DNA of 11,413 nucleotides from Candidatus Heimdallarchaeota archaeon (lineage in GTDB: Archaea; Asgardarchaeota; Heimdallarchaeia; JABLTI01): NCBI GenBank assembly GCA_023128635.1, contig JAGMDP010000015.1:1-11413 (forward strand). The letters run 5' to 3'. The stretch's first letter is position 1. The number at the start of each line of letters is the position of its first letter. This document shows positions 1-6,125 of this stretch, in pieces. A program made the position numbers and the translations under genes. Under the pieces are notes generated by a model that ran no database searches, was not told the origin of the DNA, and saw only the letters and a program-made list of their open reading frames with translations.

Positions 1-458
1 AGAATATCAATTTGCATGAGATTAATTCCAGGTTGCTCATACACGATCCATAGAGCTTTCGCGGCATCTAAAACCGACCCTCCACCAACTGCAAGAAAGA
101 CCGTTGGTTTAAAGTCATTACAAATCTGTAAACCATCATCTAGAATATACATTGGAACTTCTGGTTCAACACCACTCCATACTTTAATCTCGAATCCATT
201 GTCTTCAAAATCAGGGACGACATCTTCGCAAAATCTTTTCGTGAAAGAATCAGCAATGATTAGTAATCGCTTTTCTCCTTCATCCAGTCTTTTACCTAAC
301 TCAATAGCTACCGTTGTTACTCCGGTTTTTCCTCCAAAAATACGATTGCCACTAAAGGTATTCATGATACCTTGCATTGCTCGAGCTCCCATTAATCCAA
401 CTACATCGTTGAGAGCAGGGCTTTCGTACCAGGGTACTTCAAAATCTTCATCGGACAA
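1..458 (-). CDS. Iron-containing alcohol dehydrogenase, N-terminal part (cut by window edge)
   Basis: Reading the minus strand gives 152 codons open to the window edge. Residues 125-134 are GGGSVLDAAK, the NAD(P)-binding signature of the iron-dependent (group III) alcohol dehydrogenases, followed by KALWIVYEQP, typical of the butanol-dehydrogenase-like branch. Residues 42-46 (GGKTG) and the strand LLIIAD (65-70) fit the N-terminal Rossmann-like domain. The iron-binding histidines lie in the missing C-terminal half. The family interconverts alcohols and aldehydes or ketones in the cytoplasm, but the substrate cannot be told from this part. I chose the TTG at 458 because GGAG (467-470) sits 8 bases upstream; an in-frame GTG at 465-467 overlaps that site and is less likely. 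An in-frame TAA lies just before. It is divergent from the histidine kinase. Confidence 0.88.
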   Translation of the reverse strand, partial: MSDEDFEVPWYESPALNDVVGLMGARAMQGIMNTFSGNRIFGGKTGVTTVAIELGKRLDEGEKRLLIIADSFTKRFCEDVVPDFEDNGFEIKVWSGVEPEVPMYILDDGLQICNDFKPTVFLAVGGGSVLDAAKALWIVYEQPGINLMQIDI

Positions 459-466
459 TAAAAACA

Positions 467-470
467 CTCC
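467..470 (-). promoter_or_regulatory. Shine-Dalgarno site (GGAG) deciding a TTG start
   Basis: GGAG on the minus strand lies 8 bases before the TTG of the alcohol dehydrogenase gene. The same spacing recurs at the TTG starts of the substrate-binding protein and the TM2 gene. Confidence 0.6.
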
Positions 471-483
471 AAATGTTAGTTAA

Positions 484-673
484 ACTGCAATTACTAGAGA
501 ATACTGCTTTATTAATTTTCATCTTCTCTTAGAAAGAAGAATATTATTGAAAAAATGGATTTAACGAGAATAAACTATAAATTCCAAAAGTTATTTTATA
601 ATAACACAATTAGTTAATTGACAAAAATCACTGTAAAGAAAAGCGGTTTATAGGAACTTGTTGAAGTGTTACT
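484..673. promoter_or_regulatory. Divergent intergenic region, alcohol dehydrogenase / histidine kinase
   Basis: This 190-base AT-rich stretch separates two divergent genes. TTTATA at 647-652 is centred about 24 bases before the kinase ATG, which would fit a TATA box giving a leaderless or near-leaderless mRNA. A second TATA-like stretch, TTTATAAT, is near 595-602. For the minus-strand gene the best candidate is AT-rich DNA near 510-520. I see no clear operator; an imperfect inverted repeat around 530-545 is too weak to call. Confidence 0.4.
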
Positions 674-1819
674 ATGCCAAAAGCTAAAACAGATTTTGCC
701 TCTCCAGAAAGATTAGAACAGAGAGAGATAAGAGAGCAGTATGAGAAAGTGCTCTCTTTAGAATATGCTAAAGAAATCCTAGATTCTTTCCCAAATATTG
801 TTGTTGTTTTAAATAAACAGAGACAAGTTATTTTTGCAAATAAACCTTTTGTTAAGTTGATGGGAATTAATGAATTTGAAGATGCCCTTGGTCAAAGGCC
901 TGGAGAATTATTGAAATGTGTAAACTCACAGCTAAATGAGGGTGGTTGTGGAACATCAAAAAATTGCAGATATTGTGGAGTGGTCCTAACCATATTGGAG
1001 AGTCAAAAAACTGGCAAGGAACATGAGAGTGAAGCTCGACTAACTACCAAGCATCAAAACAAAATAGTTCCCTTAGATTTACATGTCATAGCAAAACCTC
1101 TGCTCATAGAAGAGGTTCAATTCATTATTGTAATCATGACTGATATTAGCACTTTGAAGAGAAAGGAATATCTCGAGCGAACATTCATGCATGATATGAT
1201 TAATACTACTTGGTCGTTATCCGGTAGAATTGAGTTCTTCCCGAGAGATGGTTTAAACGAAATTCAAGATGAGTATTTTGCTAGAATTAAAACAGAAATA
1301 AATATACTTCTTGATGATATCCAAGCTCAAAGAGATTTGTTAAAGCTAGATAAGAAGGAATTAGTAACTGATTTCTGTAAAGTAGATTCTTTAGAATTAA
1401 TTCAAATGATTATTCAAACATTTTCAACTGATAAAACTGCCACAGATAAAAAAATACTCATAGCAAAAAATAGTACCTCAATAATTGTTGAAACAGATAA
1501 ACGATTGTTGCGTCGCTCTTTAATTAATCTGCTAAAGAATGCTCTGGAAGCAAGTACTAAAGATCAGCAAGTAATAATTGGCTGCAAACAATCTAAAAAT
1601 GAGATAGTTTTCTGGGTACAAAATGAAGCTGTTTTATCTGAAGAAGTTAAAAGTCAAATATTCCAACGCTTCTTCTCAACAAAAGGACATGGTAGAGGTT
1701 TGGGTACCTATAGTGTTCGTATACTGGTAGAAGAGCATTTGAATGGTCAAGTTAATTTTGAGTCCTCAGAGAAAACTGGAACGATATTCAGAATTATTTT
1801 GCCACTAAAAGTTAAATAG
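674..1819 (+). CDS. PAS-domain sensor histidine kinase with a four-cysteine cluster
   Basis: The product is 381 residues, with no signal peptide or membrane segment, so it should be cytoplasmic. Residues about 31-160 form a PAS domain (NIVVVLNKQRQVIFANK at 41-57). Within it Cys82, Cys92, Cys98 and Cys101 lie in a GGCGTSKNCRYCG stretch that could bind a metal, Fe-S cluster or haem, or sense redox state. The dimerisation and phosphoacceptor helix follows, with FMHDMINT and His173 as the likely phosphorylated residue. The ATPase domain shows the N-box NLLKNALEAS (Asn289), an F-box-like IFQRFFSTK and a G-box GHGRGLG (338-344). It should autophosphorylate in response to a signal sensed by the PAS domain. 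No response regulator lies in the window, so its partner is unknown. The FxHDxxNT phosphoacceptor and the Cys-PAS are, from memory, typical of bacterial sensor kinases, so transfer from bacteria is plausible. Confidence 0.9.
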   Translation: MPKAKTDFASPERLEQREIREQYEKVLSLEYAKEILDSFPNIVVVLNKQRQVIFANKPFVKLMGINEFEDALGQRPGELLKCVNSQLNEGGCGTSKNCRYCGVVLTILESQKTGKEHESEARLTTKHQNKIVPLDLHVIAKPLLIEEVQFIIVIMTDISTLKRKEYLERTFMHDMINTTWSLSGRIEFFPRDGLNEIQDEYFARIKTEINILLDDIQAQRDLLKLDKKELVTDFCKVDSLELIQMIIQTFSTDKTATDKKILIAKNSTSIIVETDKRLLRRSLINLLKNALEASTKDQQVIIGCKQSKNEIVFWVQNEAVLSEEVKSQIFQRFFSTKGHGRGLGTYSVRILVEEHLNGQVNFESSEKTGTIFRIILPLKVK

Positions 1820-1902
1820 AGAATTTTGTTTTATTGATTTTCATCTTTGAAAATTTCAGTATTAAACATAATTAATATTAGAATCAAAAGCAATTCATTC
1901 AT

Positions 1903-2934
1903 ATGGTTTCAAAGGGCGATAAATATAAAAGAAAACTTCTGATTTTTCTGTTTTTCATTATTCTTCTCGCACCTCCACCTAGTTTTAGTAATTCTGCTTT
2001 CTCATCAAAACAAGGAAAATATTCAAGATCCGAATTATTATTTGCATTTGAAACACAAAATATCAATCTAGTAAAATCTTTAGCTACTACTAATAATTAT
2101 AGTTTAATTAGTCAATGGGCTGGAAGTTTAGATAGTACACTAGATGTTTTTGTTATTGATGATTTAGCTTATCTTGCTGATAAAAAAGGAGGACTAGTTG
2201 TACTTGATATAACCAATCTTACGCACCCAGAAGAAATAGGTCGTAAAGCCTTTGCTAGTGATATTGTTGGTGCAGTTAATCTCTTTGTAGAAAATGATTA
2301 TGCGTACATCGCAAATGACGTTGACGGTGCAAGAATTATTGATGTTAGTAATAAAACCAATCCTCAACTTGTTAGTGAATATCATGATGAGTTGTATTAT
2401 TGGGATGTTTATGTAAGCGGTGATTATGCTTTTTGCACAACGATAGGTGATGGATTAGAAATACTTGATATAAGTAATAAAGCGATTCCAAGTGAAATTG
2501 CCCAATACAATGTTGGAGGATTTATCTGGAGTGTTTGGGGGTCTGAAAATTATATCTATATAACGGATCTTAATACGGGTTTAGAAATATTAAATGTAAC
2601 AGAAATTACTACCACTACAAATGTTGGTTTCCATGATGTCTATTCAGGACAACCCTATTCTATTTTTGTTGAGGAAGATGTCGCATTTATTGCTGTTGGA
2701 AATGAAGGTCTTGAACTAGTGAATATTAGTGATAAAAGCAACCCAATAAAAATAAGCCAATTTAAAGAAAGCGGTTCAATTGTTGATATGCACTCAAACA
2801 ATGATCTTGTTTTTCTTGCAGATAAATTCAATGGTTTGAAAATATTAGATATCTCCAACAAAGCAAGTCCGGTCAAAGCTGGTACTTATTCTCTTAGTGT
2901 GATTCCTGGAATGTGTTCTATCAAGATGAAGTAG
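1903..2934 (+). CDS. LVIVD-repeat beta-propeller surface protein, main fragment (frameshifted)
   Basis: The first 30 residues are a signal peptide: basic start, hydrophobic KLLIFLFFIILLA, then a polar stretch. From about residue 72 repeats of roughly 40 residues follow, each with a pattern like 'V-x-V-x-x-x-x-A-Y-(I/L)-A-D-x-x-x-G-L-x-(I/V)-(L/I)-D-(I/V)-(S/T)-N-x-x-x-P', the LVIVD repeat. Six blades are complete to about residue 326 (for example GGLVVLDITNLTHP, DGLEILDISNKAIP, NGLKILDISNKASP). The seventh is cut off after SVIPG and ends in an unrelated tail. The seventh blade, calcium-binding segment and membrane anchor continue in another frame from 2913, so one ancestral gene covers 1903-3236. 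The product would be an extracellular propeller held at the membrane, probably for binding; no enzyme motif is seen. AT-rich TTAATATT at 1872-1879 may be its TATA box. Confidence 0.85.
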   Translation: MVSKGDKYKRKLLIFLFFIILLAPPPSFSNSAFSSKQGKYSRSELLFAFETQNINLVKSLATTNNYSLISQWAGSLDSTLDVFVIDDLAYLADKKGGLVVLDITNLTHPEEIGRKAFASDIVGAVNLFVENDYAYIANDVDGARIIDVSNKTNPQLVSEYHDELYYWDVYVSGDYAFCTTIGDGLEILDISNKAIPSEIAQYNVGGFIWSVWGSENYIYITDLNTGLEILNVTEITTTTNVGFHDVYSGQPYSIFVEEDVAFIAVGNEGLELVNISDKSNPIKISQFKESGSIVDMHSNNDLVFLADKFNGLKILDISNKASPVKAGTYSLSVIPGMCSIKMK

Positions 2935-3236
2935 TTTTCTTAGCAAATGGGCAAAGTGGTTTAGCTATACTTGGAATTGACAAAGACAATGATGATCTCG
3001 CTGATTATCTAGAATTAGAGATTTACGGAACTGATCCTTTGAATCCGGATTCCGATGGAGATGGATTTTTAGATGGTGATGAAATAAAAGAGGGAACAAA
3101 TCCCAATGATCCAAATGATTACCCAATTGCTTCTAAAACAAGTCCAACTGAAACTTCTGATTTAGGCTTAATAACAATAGTTTCAACTGTTTTTATTATA
3201 TCATTTATTATTACTCAAAAGAAACGAAAAAAATAG
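2913..3236 (+). CDS. C-terminal fragment of the LVIVD protein: last blade, calcium-binding repeats, membrane anchor
   Basis: The frame is open upstream of the GTG at 2913, but this is probably not an independent start: no ribosome binding site or signal peptide is present. It continues the propeller with VFYQDEVVFLANGQSGLAIL, matching the position where the upstream frame loses the repeat pattern. Next comes DKDNDDLADYLELEIYGTDP followed by NPDSDGDGFLDGDEIKEGTN, thrombospondin-type-3-like Asp-rich loops (DxDxDG) expected to bind calcium. A Thr/Ser/Pro linker leads to a single membrane helix (GLITIVSTVFIISFIIT) and a basic tail, QKKRKK, a stop-transfer anchor. So the mature protein would face outside with its C-terminus in the membrane. 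In this sequence the anchor is separated from the signal peptide by the frameshift. Confidence 0.75.
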   Translation: MFYQDEVVFLANGQSGLAILGIDKDNDDLADYLELEIYGTDPLNPDSDGDGFLDGDEIKEGTNPNDPNDYPIASKTSPTETSDLGLITIVSTVFIISFIITQKKRKK

Positions 3237-3295
3237 TTAAAAGAAAAGAAAATTTATTCCTTTCTTTCGGATTTTTCTAGTCTAACTTCAAGAGG
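3237..3295. terminator. Convergent intergenic region with T-rich tracts, possible bidirectional termination
   Basis: Between the convergent propeller gene and the regulator, AAAGAAAAG and CTTTCTTT form a weak inverted pair (about 3242-3271), followed by TTTTT on the plus strand near 3273. On the minus strand the same region reads into T-rich runs. Archaeal termination often needs only such T tracts, so this probably ends transcription from both sides, but the hairpin is poor. Confidence 0.3.
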
Positions 3296-3940
3296 CTATT
3301 TTTGATTTGTACAACAATCTTCTATCTCATTAACTACATCATGTTCTAAGCTTAGAGCTAGCCAACCAATATACTCTATTAAATAATCAATTAGACCCCA
3401 ATTCAACTTGTTTATCTTCTCAAGTGATTCTTCATTAGCATTTCCAAATATATCAAGGATAAGTTCGAATTTTCTAGTTTCGAGAGTATTAATTAGTTTT
3501 TCAACACCTTTGTCACTTTCCATCTTGTCCTTGAATTTACCTGCTAGTAAAGAATAAATTGTATCGTAAAACATTTCAACATCTTTTTCCTCTAATGAAC
3601 CCATCTTTTTCCTTAGATTTCCTGTTAAAAACATCTTAGCAGTTCTTATGTAAATTGTTTCGCTTTGGAGTTCTCCTGCATCTTTTGAAGTGATCCTCTT
3701 ACCTGCTTTTGCGACCATTCCAACTTCGATTAAGTGCTTCAAGTATCTATAGATTGATTTATCTGATTTTTTTACTCCTTTTTTTGTAAAGTCTTTTTCT
3801 AATTCCTTTACAGTTCTAGGACCTACTCTTAGAAATTTTATGATATAGCTTAAGTTTTCATCACTATACAGGAGTTCTACTTGTTCCTCATTTAGAGCGA
3901 TTACAGTTTTTTGATTGTATGTTATTACATCTTGGCTCAA
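3296..3940 (-). CDS. Winged-helix (ArsR-like) transcriptional regulator
   Basis: The product is about 214 residues. Counting from the GTG at 3949, residues about 22-105 form a winged helix-turn-helix: helices around LSYIIKFLRVGPRTVKELEK, a recognition helix SDKSIYRYLKHLIEVGMV (62-79) and a beta wing KAGKRITSKD...SETIYIRT. The C-terminal half is helical with no enzyme motif and may dimerise or sense a ligand; it ends in an acidic Cys-Cys tail. I favour the TTG at 3940, because GAGGTG lies 6-7 bases upstream, while the alternative GTG (3949) is itself inside that ribosome binding site. The gene is divergent from two small ORFs, and the DNA between carries a 21-bp phased motif array, so autoregulation is likely. 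The effector is unknown. An ArsR/MarR-like repressor is the best family guess. Confidence 0.8.
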   Translation of the reverse strand: MSQDVITYNQKTVIALNEEQVELLYSDENLSYIIKFLRVGPRTVKELEKDFTKKGVKKSDKSIYRYLKHLIEVGMVAKAGKRITSKDAGELQSETIYIRTAKMFLTGNLRKKMGSLEEKDVEMFYDTIYSLLAGKFKDKMESDKGVEKLINTLETRKFELILDIFGNANEESLEKINKLNWGLIDYLIEYIGWLALSLEHDVVNEIEDCCTNQK

Positions 3941-3955
3941 TTTTGCCACCTCTTA

Positions 3956-4066
3956 TTCTTATTATTTTATAATTTCTTCTCATGTAAATATATGGCATTC
4001 TCATATATTTAAATGTTATTCTTATATTGTAATATTCTTTTCTTATTATATAATATGTGTTTCTCA
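3956..4066. repeat. Six TTCTYAT motifs at exact 21-bp period
   Basis: TTCTTAT or TTCTCAT starts at 3956, 3977, 3998, 4019, 4040 and 4061, an exact step of 21 bases each time. The 14 bases between motifs are AT-rich but not conserved, so this is not a simple tandem duplication. A 21-bp step is two helical turns, so all motifs face one side of the DNA. The array fills the upstream region of the winged-helix gene and runs into the inverted repeat beside the small-ORF TATA box. Best reading: a cooperative operator for an oligomerising DNA-binding protein. Plasmid-type iterons are an alternative, but no replication gene is present. Confidence 0.85.
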
Positions 4067-4079
4067 TTCTGTGAGAAAC
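4059..4079. promoter_or_regulatory. Perfect inverted repeat GTTTCTCA-N5-TGAGAAAC (operator)
   Basis: Eight-base arms (4059-4066 and 4072-4079) around TTCTG, ending directly against the TATA box at 4081. The left arm is the last unit of the 21-bp array. A protein bound here would cover the TFB recognition element and should affect initiation of the small-ORF transcript. Confidence 0.7.
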
Positions 4080-4080
4080 G

Positions 4081-4090
4081 TTTATATATA
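4081..4090 (+). promoter_or_regulatory. TATA box of the small-ORF operon
   Basis: TTTATATATA is the best TATA-like element in the region. Its centre is about 30 bases before the ATG at 4116, so transcription should begin only a few bases upstream of that ATG, giving an almost leaderless mRNA. Confidence 0.6.
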
Positions 4091-4094
4091 AGTG

Positions 4095-4122
4095 TGAGAA
4101 TAAAATTCTCAAACAATGAGAA
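4095..4122. promoter_or_regulatory. Second operator: TGAGAA-N5-TTCTCA plus a TGAGAA half-site over the start codon
   Basis: TGAGAA (4095-4100) and TTCTCA (4106-4111) form an inverted pair in the opposite order to the upstream one, and a further TGAGAA (4117-4122) overlaps the first codons of the small ORF. The starts 4061, 4072, 4095, 4106 and 4117 differ by 11, 23, 11 and 11 bases, close to whole helical turns. Binding here would cover the transcription start. Confidence 0.6.
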
Positions 4123-4238
4123 TGGTGTTAACAAAAATGAACAAAAAAACAGAAAATAAATACAGAACAAAAATGATCAATGAAGATGTTGAGAAACAAA
4201 AGCTAAAATTAGCTTTACTAGTTGGATACTATCGATAA
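4116..4238 (+). CDS. Small lysine-rich protein, 40 residues (first of a tandem pair)
   Basis: ATG at 4116 opens 40 codons ending in TAA. The product begins MRMVLTKMNKK, carries 8 Lys and 3 Arg against 4 acidic residues (net about +7), and ends in a hydrophobic stretch LKLALLVG followed by YYR. I recognise no family and see no signal peptide or clear membrane span. It is supported as a gene by a good TATA box at the right distance, by dense operator sites around that promoter, and by its resemblance to the next ORF: both begin MR-x-(V/L)-L-x-K, share MNKK, and finish with (V/I)G and a terminal Arg, with the same CGATAA ending. A later in-frame ATG at 4122 is possible. It may be a small regulator, peptide signal precursor or nucleic-acid-binding peptide; which one cannot be decided. 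Confidence 0.5.
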   Translation: MRMVLTKMNKKTENKYRTKMINEDVEKQKLKLALLVGYYR

Positions 4239-4243
4239 AAAAA

Positions 4244-4360
4244 ATGAGAAAATTACTGGAGAAAAATACAATGATGAATAAGAAAAATAAAATTAAAGAT
4301 CAAATCAAAAAGTACCAGAATAAAGCAAGAATGGATTATCTGATGTTAATTGGGCGATAA
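4244..4360 (+). CDS. Small lysine-rich protein, 38 residues (second of a tandem pair)
   Basis: ATG at 4244 lies 5 bases after the stop of the first small ORF and opens 38 codons ending CGATAA. The product begins MRKLLEKNTMMNKK, contains 9 Lys and 3 Arg against 3 acidic residues (net about +9), and ends YLMLIGR. It resembles the preceding ORF in length, charge, MNKK motif and C-terminal (V/I)G...R, consistent with an old tandem duplication, though AT-rich DNA favours Lys and Asn by chance. No ribosome binding site is visible before it (only an A run), so translation might be coupled to the first ORF. I know no family match. A 10-base stretch near its end (4322-4331) pairs with DNA downstream. 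Confidence 0.45.
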   Translation: MRKLLEKNTMMNKKNKIKDQIKKYQNKARMDYLMLIGR

Positions 4361-4417
4361 TAAAATTATCCCTGACAATCAATTAACCTTCTTTTGAAAT
4401 TCGTTCTTGCTTTTTTT
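4322..4417 (+). terminator. Possible terminator of the small-ORF transcript
   Basis: AAAGCAAGAA (4322-4331) inside the second small ORF is the perfect complement of TTCTTGCTTT (4404-4413), which runs into seven Ts (4411-4417). The loop would be 72 bases, long for a terminator, but the T tract alone may suffice in archaea. The rest of 4361-4446 shows no gene and separates convergent transcription units. Confidence 0.3.
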
Positions 4418-4446
4418 ATGTACTTTGTTTTACTCGTTTTGATTGC

Positions 4447-5340
4447 TTAGAGTTTTTTAACTTCTTCAATGAAGGTTAGAGTTTCCTTACTGAATGCTTC
4501 TGGTTCAAGTACGGGAGTATATGCATGCACTGATCCTTTTATTGTAACTATTTTATGATGTCTCAGATTCTTAGCCCATTTCTTAAGATTCCTTTGAACA
4601 ATTTCATGAGGAGCTTCCGCTTCATCAGGAAGCCATAGAACCGGACAGGTTATTTTGTCAAAATATTCTTGAAATCTTACTTCATAGAGTGGCCAAATGA
4701 AATTCCAAGTAGTTTTTCCTTCTGAGGGAGTTCTGAATTTTCCATCCTTATCTTCATAGATTTCATCTTCAGCTTGTAAGCGAAGTACCTCTGACCATTT
4801 GACTCCTTCCTTTTCCCAACCTTCTTTTGTTGCTTGCAAGCATTCTTCTCTTGAATCATACAATTTTACAGGGTTCTTCAGTACGATTTCTTTTAATTTA
4901 CTTCTTGCTTTCTCTATATCTTCATCTGTTAGGATTTGGTCTTTACTATCTGGTCCTACTATATCGTAAAACCCACCATCTAGCACCATTGCTATTACTT
5001 TCTCTGAATAATTTGCTGCAAAACTTATTGCTGTATCAGCTCCCAAGGAGCTACCAGCGATGAATGCTTTATCAATTCCTAATTGATCCATCAAAGCAGC
5101 TAAATCATTTGCCATATCATCAATATGACATTCATCTGGTTTGTCAGAGAAGCCATGACATCTCTGATCCAATGCTACTATTCTATAGTCATTTTTTAAA
5201 TAGGGAATAACTCCATTCCACATGCCTATTAGGGCACCACCGTAAGGTAAAAGGACAATTGTTTCTTTTCCTTCGTTTGGTATGTCAAGGTATCTAATGT
5301 TTAAACCGTTGACCTTAGTCATTTTTGTGTTCATTTTCAT
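4447..5340 (-). CDS. Alpha/beta-hydrolase fold protein
   Basis: A 297-residue cytoplasmic protein from the ATG at 5340. The nucleophile elbow is GSSLG with Ser98, the acid is probably Asp239 in LWLPDEAE, and the base is His272 in KGSVHAY, in the right order and spacing for an alpha/beta hydrolase. The strand before the oxyanion region reads IVLLPYGGALIGMW, with PYGG where many relatives have HG. ALDQRCHGFSDKP (about 57-69) is the common loop seen in epoxide-hydrolase and ester-hydrolase relatives. It would hydrolyse an ester, lactone, epoxide or similar small molecule; the substrate is unknown. A GTG one codon upstream is less likely. TTTAAATAA at about 5361-5371 is centred 26 bases before the ATG, which suits a leaderless mRNA with its own promoter. 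Confidence 0.9.
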   Translation of the reverse strand: MKMNTKMTKVNGLNIRYLDIPNEGKETIVLLPYGGALIGMWNGVIPYLKNDYRIVALDQRCHGFSDKPDECHIDDMANDLAALMDQLGIDKAFIAGSSLGADTAISFAANYSEKVIAMVLDGGFYDIVGPDSKDQILTDEDIEKARSKLKEIVLKNPVKLYDSREECLQATKEGWEKEGVKWSEVLRLQAEDEIYEDKDGKFRTPSEGKTTWNFIWPLYEVRFQEYFDKITCPVLWLPDEAEAPHEIVQRNLKKWAKNLRHHKIVTIKGSVHAYTPVLEPEAFSKETLTFIEEVKKL

Positions 5341-5360
5341 CACAATTGTTTCTTAATACA

Positions 5361-5371
5361 ATTTATTTAAA
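5361..5371 (-). promoter_or_regulatory. TATA box of the alpha/beta hydrolase gene
   Basis: On the minus strand this reads TTTAAATAAAT. Its centre is about 26 bases before the ATG at 5340, the usual TATA-to-start distance in archaea, so the mRNA probably begins at or next to the start codon. It lies just past the end of the upstream metallo-hydrolase gene. Confidence 0.55.
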
Positions 5372-5406
5372 CACTTGTGATTAGTCTTGGAAATTAACCC
5401 GGGGAG

Positions 5407-6105
5407 TTAGTTATCTGATTTTTTCTTCAATTTTTCAACAAGAAATGGTTTACCATGTGCAGGATAAACTTCCTTTACACCATTTGTGATTAATTTTTCC
5501 CAGCTTTTGAACACTATTTCCAATCCTACATTTAGTGGTGGTTTCCGACCAAGTCCAATAAACACCCAGATGTTATTTGTACAAAGGTCTCCAACAAAAC
5601 CCTTTCCATCATCAAGAATAAGTGAAATGCTATCTCTTGTGTGCCCTGGCGTAAAGAGGATTTTACCATTTAAACCAATTTCTCTTGGAATTTGTGTATC
5701 CTTCTCTTTTTTAATTTCAATTATTTTGTCATCACTAAGAGTAATTGGTGGATATTTTGCAGATGTAAGTTTGTGTGCAAATCTAAACAAAGAACGCATG
5801 AAGAAATTCGTTGGTTCAGAAATTGATTCCATAACACCTTTTCTAAGTGATGGCAATGCACTTTCATGAACAATTAATTTAGCACCACTATCGTTCAGCA
5901 AGTCGTTTGCAAATCCCGTATGATCAGTATGTGAATGGGTGATTAGTAAATACTTGATATCTGTTATGTTCAAATCTTGTTTTTTGATTTTCTTTAAAAA
6001 TCGCTTATAGTTCTTTGGCCAACCAGTATCAATTAATAGATATCCACTTCTAACTTTCAGAAGATAATTTCGCATAAATCCTTTTATAACAATTAATTCG
6101 GGCAT
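5407..6105 (-). CDS. Metallo-beta-lactamase-fold hydrolase (paralogue 1, operon end)
   Basis: A 232-residue protein with all five metallo-beta-lactamase-fold motifs: Asp26 in LIDTG, HSHTDH (His57, His59, Asp61, His62), His155 in TPGHTRDS, Asp173 in VGDLC and His217 in YPAHGKPF. These should hold two metal ions, usually zinc or iron, for hydrolysis of an unknown substrate. The ATG at 6105 is preceded by GAGG (6115-6118) with a 9-base spacer. It starts 20 bases after the stop of a close paralogue and is likely cotranscribed with it. Both share an insert around HESALPSLRKGVMES (about 80-94) between the first two metal motifs, which marks them as one subfamily. Not recognisable as glyoxalase II or RNase Z. 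Confidence 0.9.
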   Translation of the reverse strand: MPELIVIKGFMRNYLLKVRSGYLLIDTGWPKNYKRFLKKIKKQDLNITDIKYLLITHSHTDHTGFANDLLNDSGAKLIVHESALPSLRKGVMESISEPTNFFMRSLFRFAHKLTSAKYPPITLSDDKIIEIKKEKDTQIPREIGLNGKILFTPGHTRDSISLILDDGKGFVGDLCTNNIWVFIGLGRKPPLNVGLEIVFKSWEKLITNGVKEVYPAHGKPFLVEKLKKKSDN

Positions 6106-6125
6106 TTAATTAGACCTCATAAATT

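Noticed and set aside
16..483. Plus-strand frame of 155 codons
   Set aside because: It lies antisense to the alcohol dehydrogenase, whose GGGSVLDAAK motif and ribosome binding site are clear; the plus-strand product has no recognisable pattern.
3956..4066. CRISPR array
   Set aside because: Only 7 conserved bases per unit and 14-base spacers; no cas genes; far from CRISPR repeat and spacer lengths.
3888..4112. Minus-strand frame of 74 codons with a seven-residue repeat beginning (M/I)R
   Set aside because: It is a by-product of the 21-bp motif spacing (7 codons), overlaps the start of the regulator gene, has no ribosome binding site or TATA box of its own, and the motif also occurs inverted and at a distant promoter, so the DNA motif explains it better.
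3956..4122. Iteron-type replication origin
   Set aside because: Repeat period fits plasmid iterons, but there is no replication initiator, no partition gene and the adjacent protein looks like an ordinary winged-helix regulator. Kept only as an alternative.
5486..5869. Plus-strand frame of 127 codons
   Set aside because: Antisense shadow of the metallo-beta-lactamase-fold gene with intact metal ligands; low-complexity Ser/Pro-rich product.
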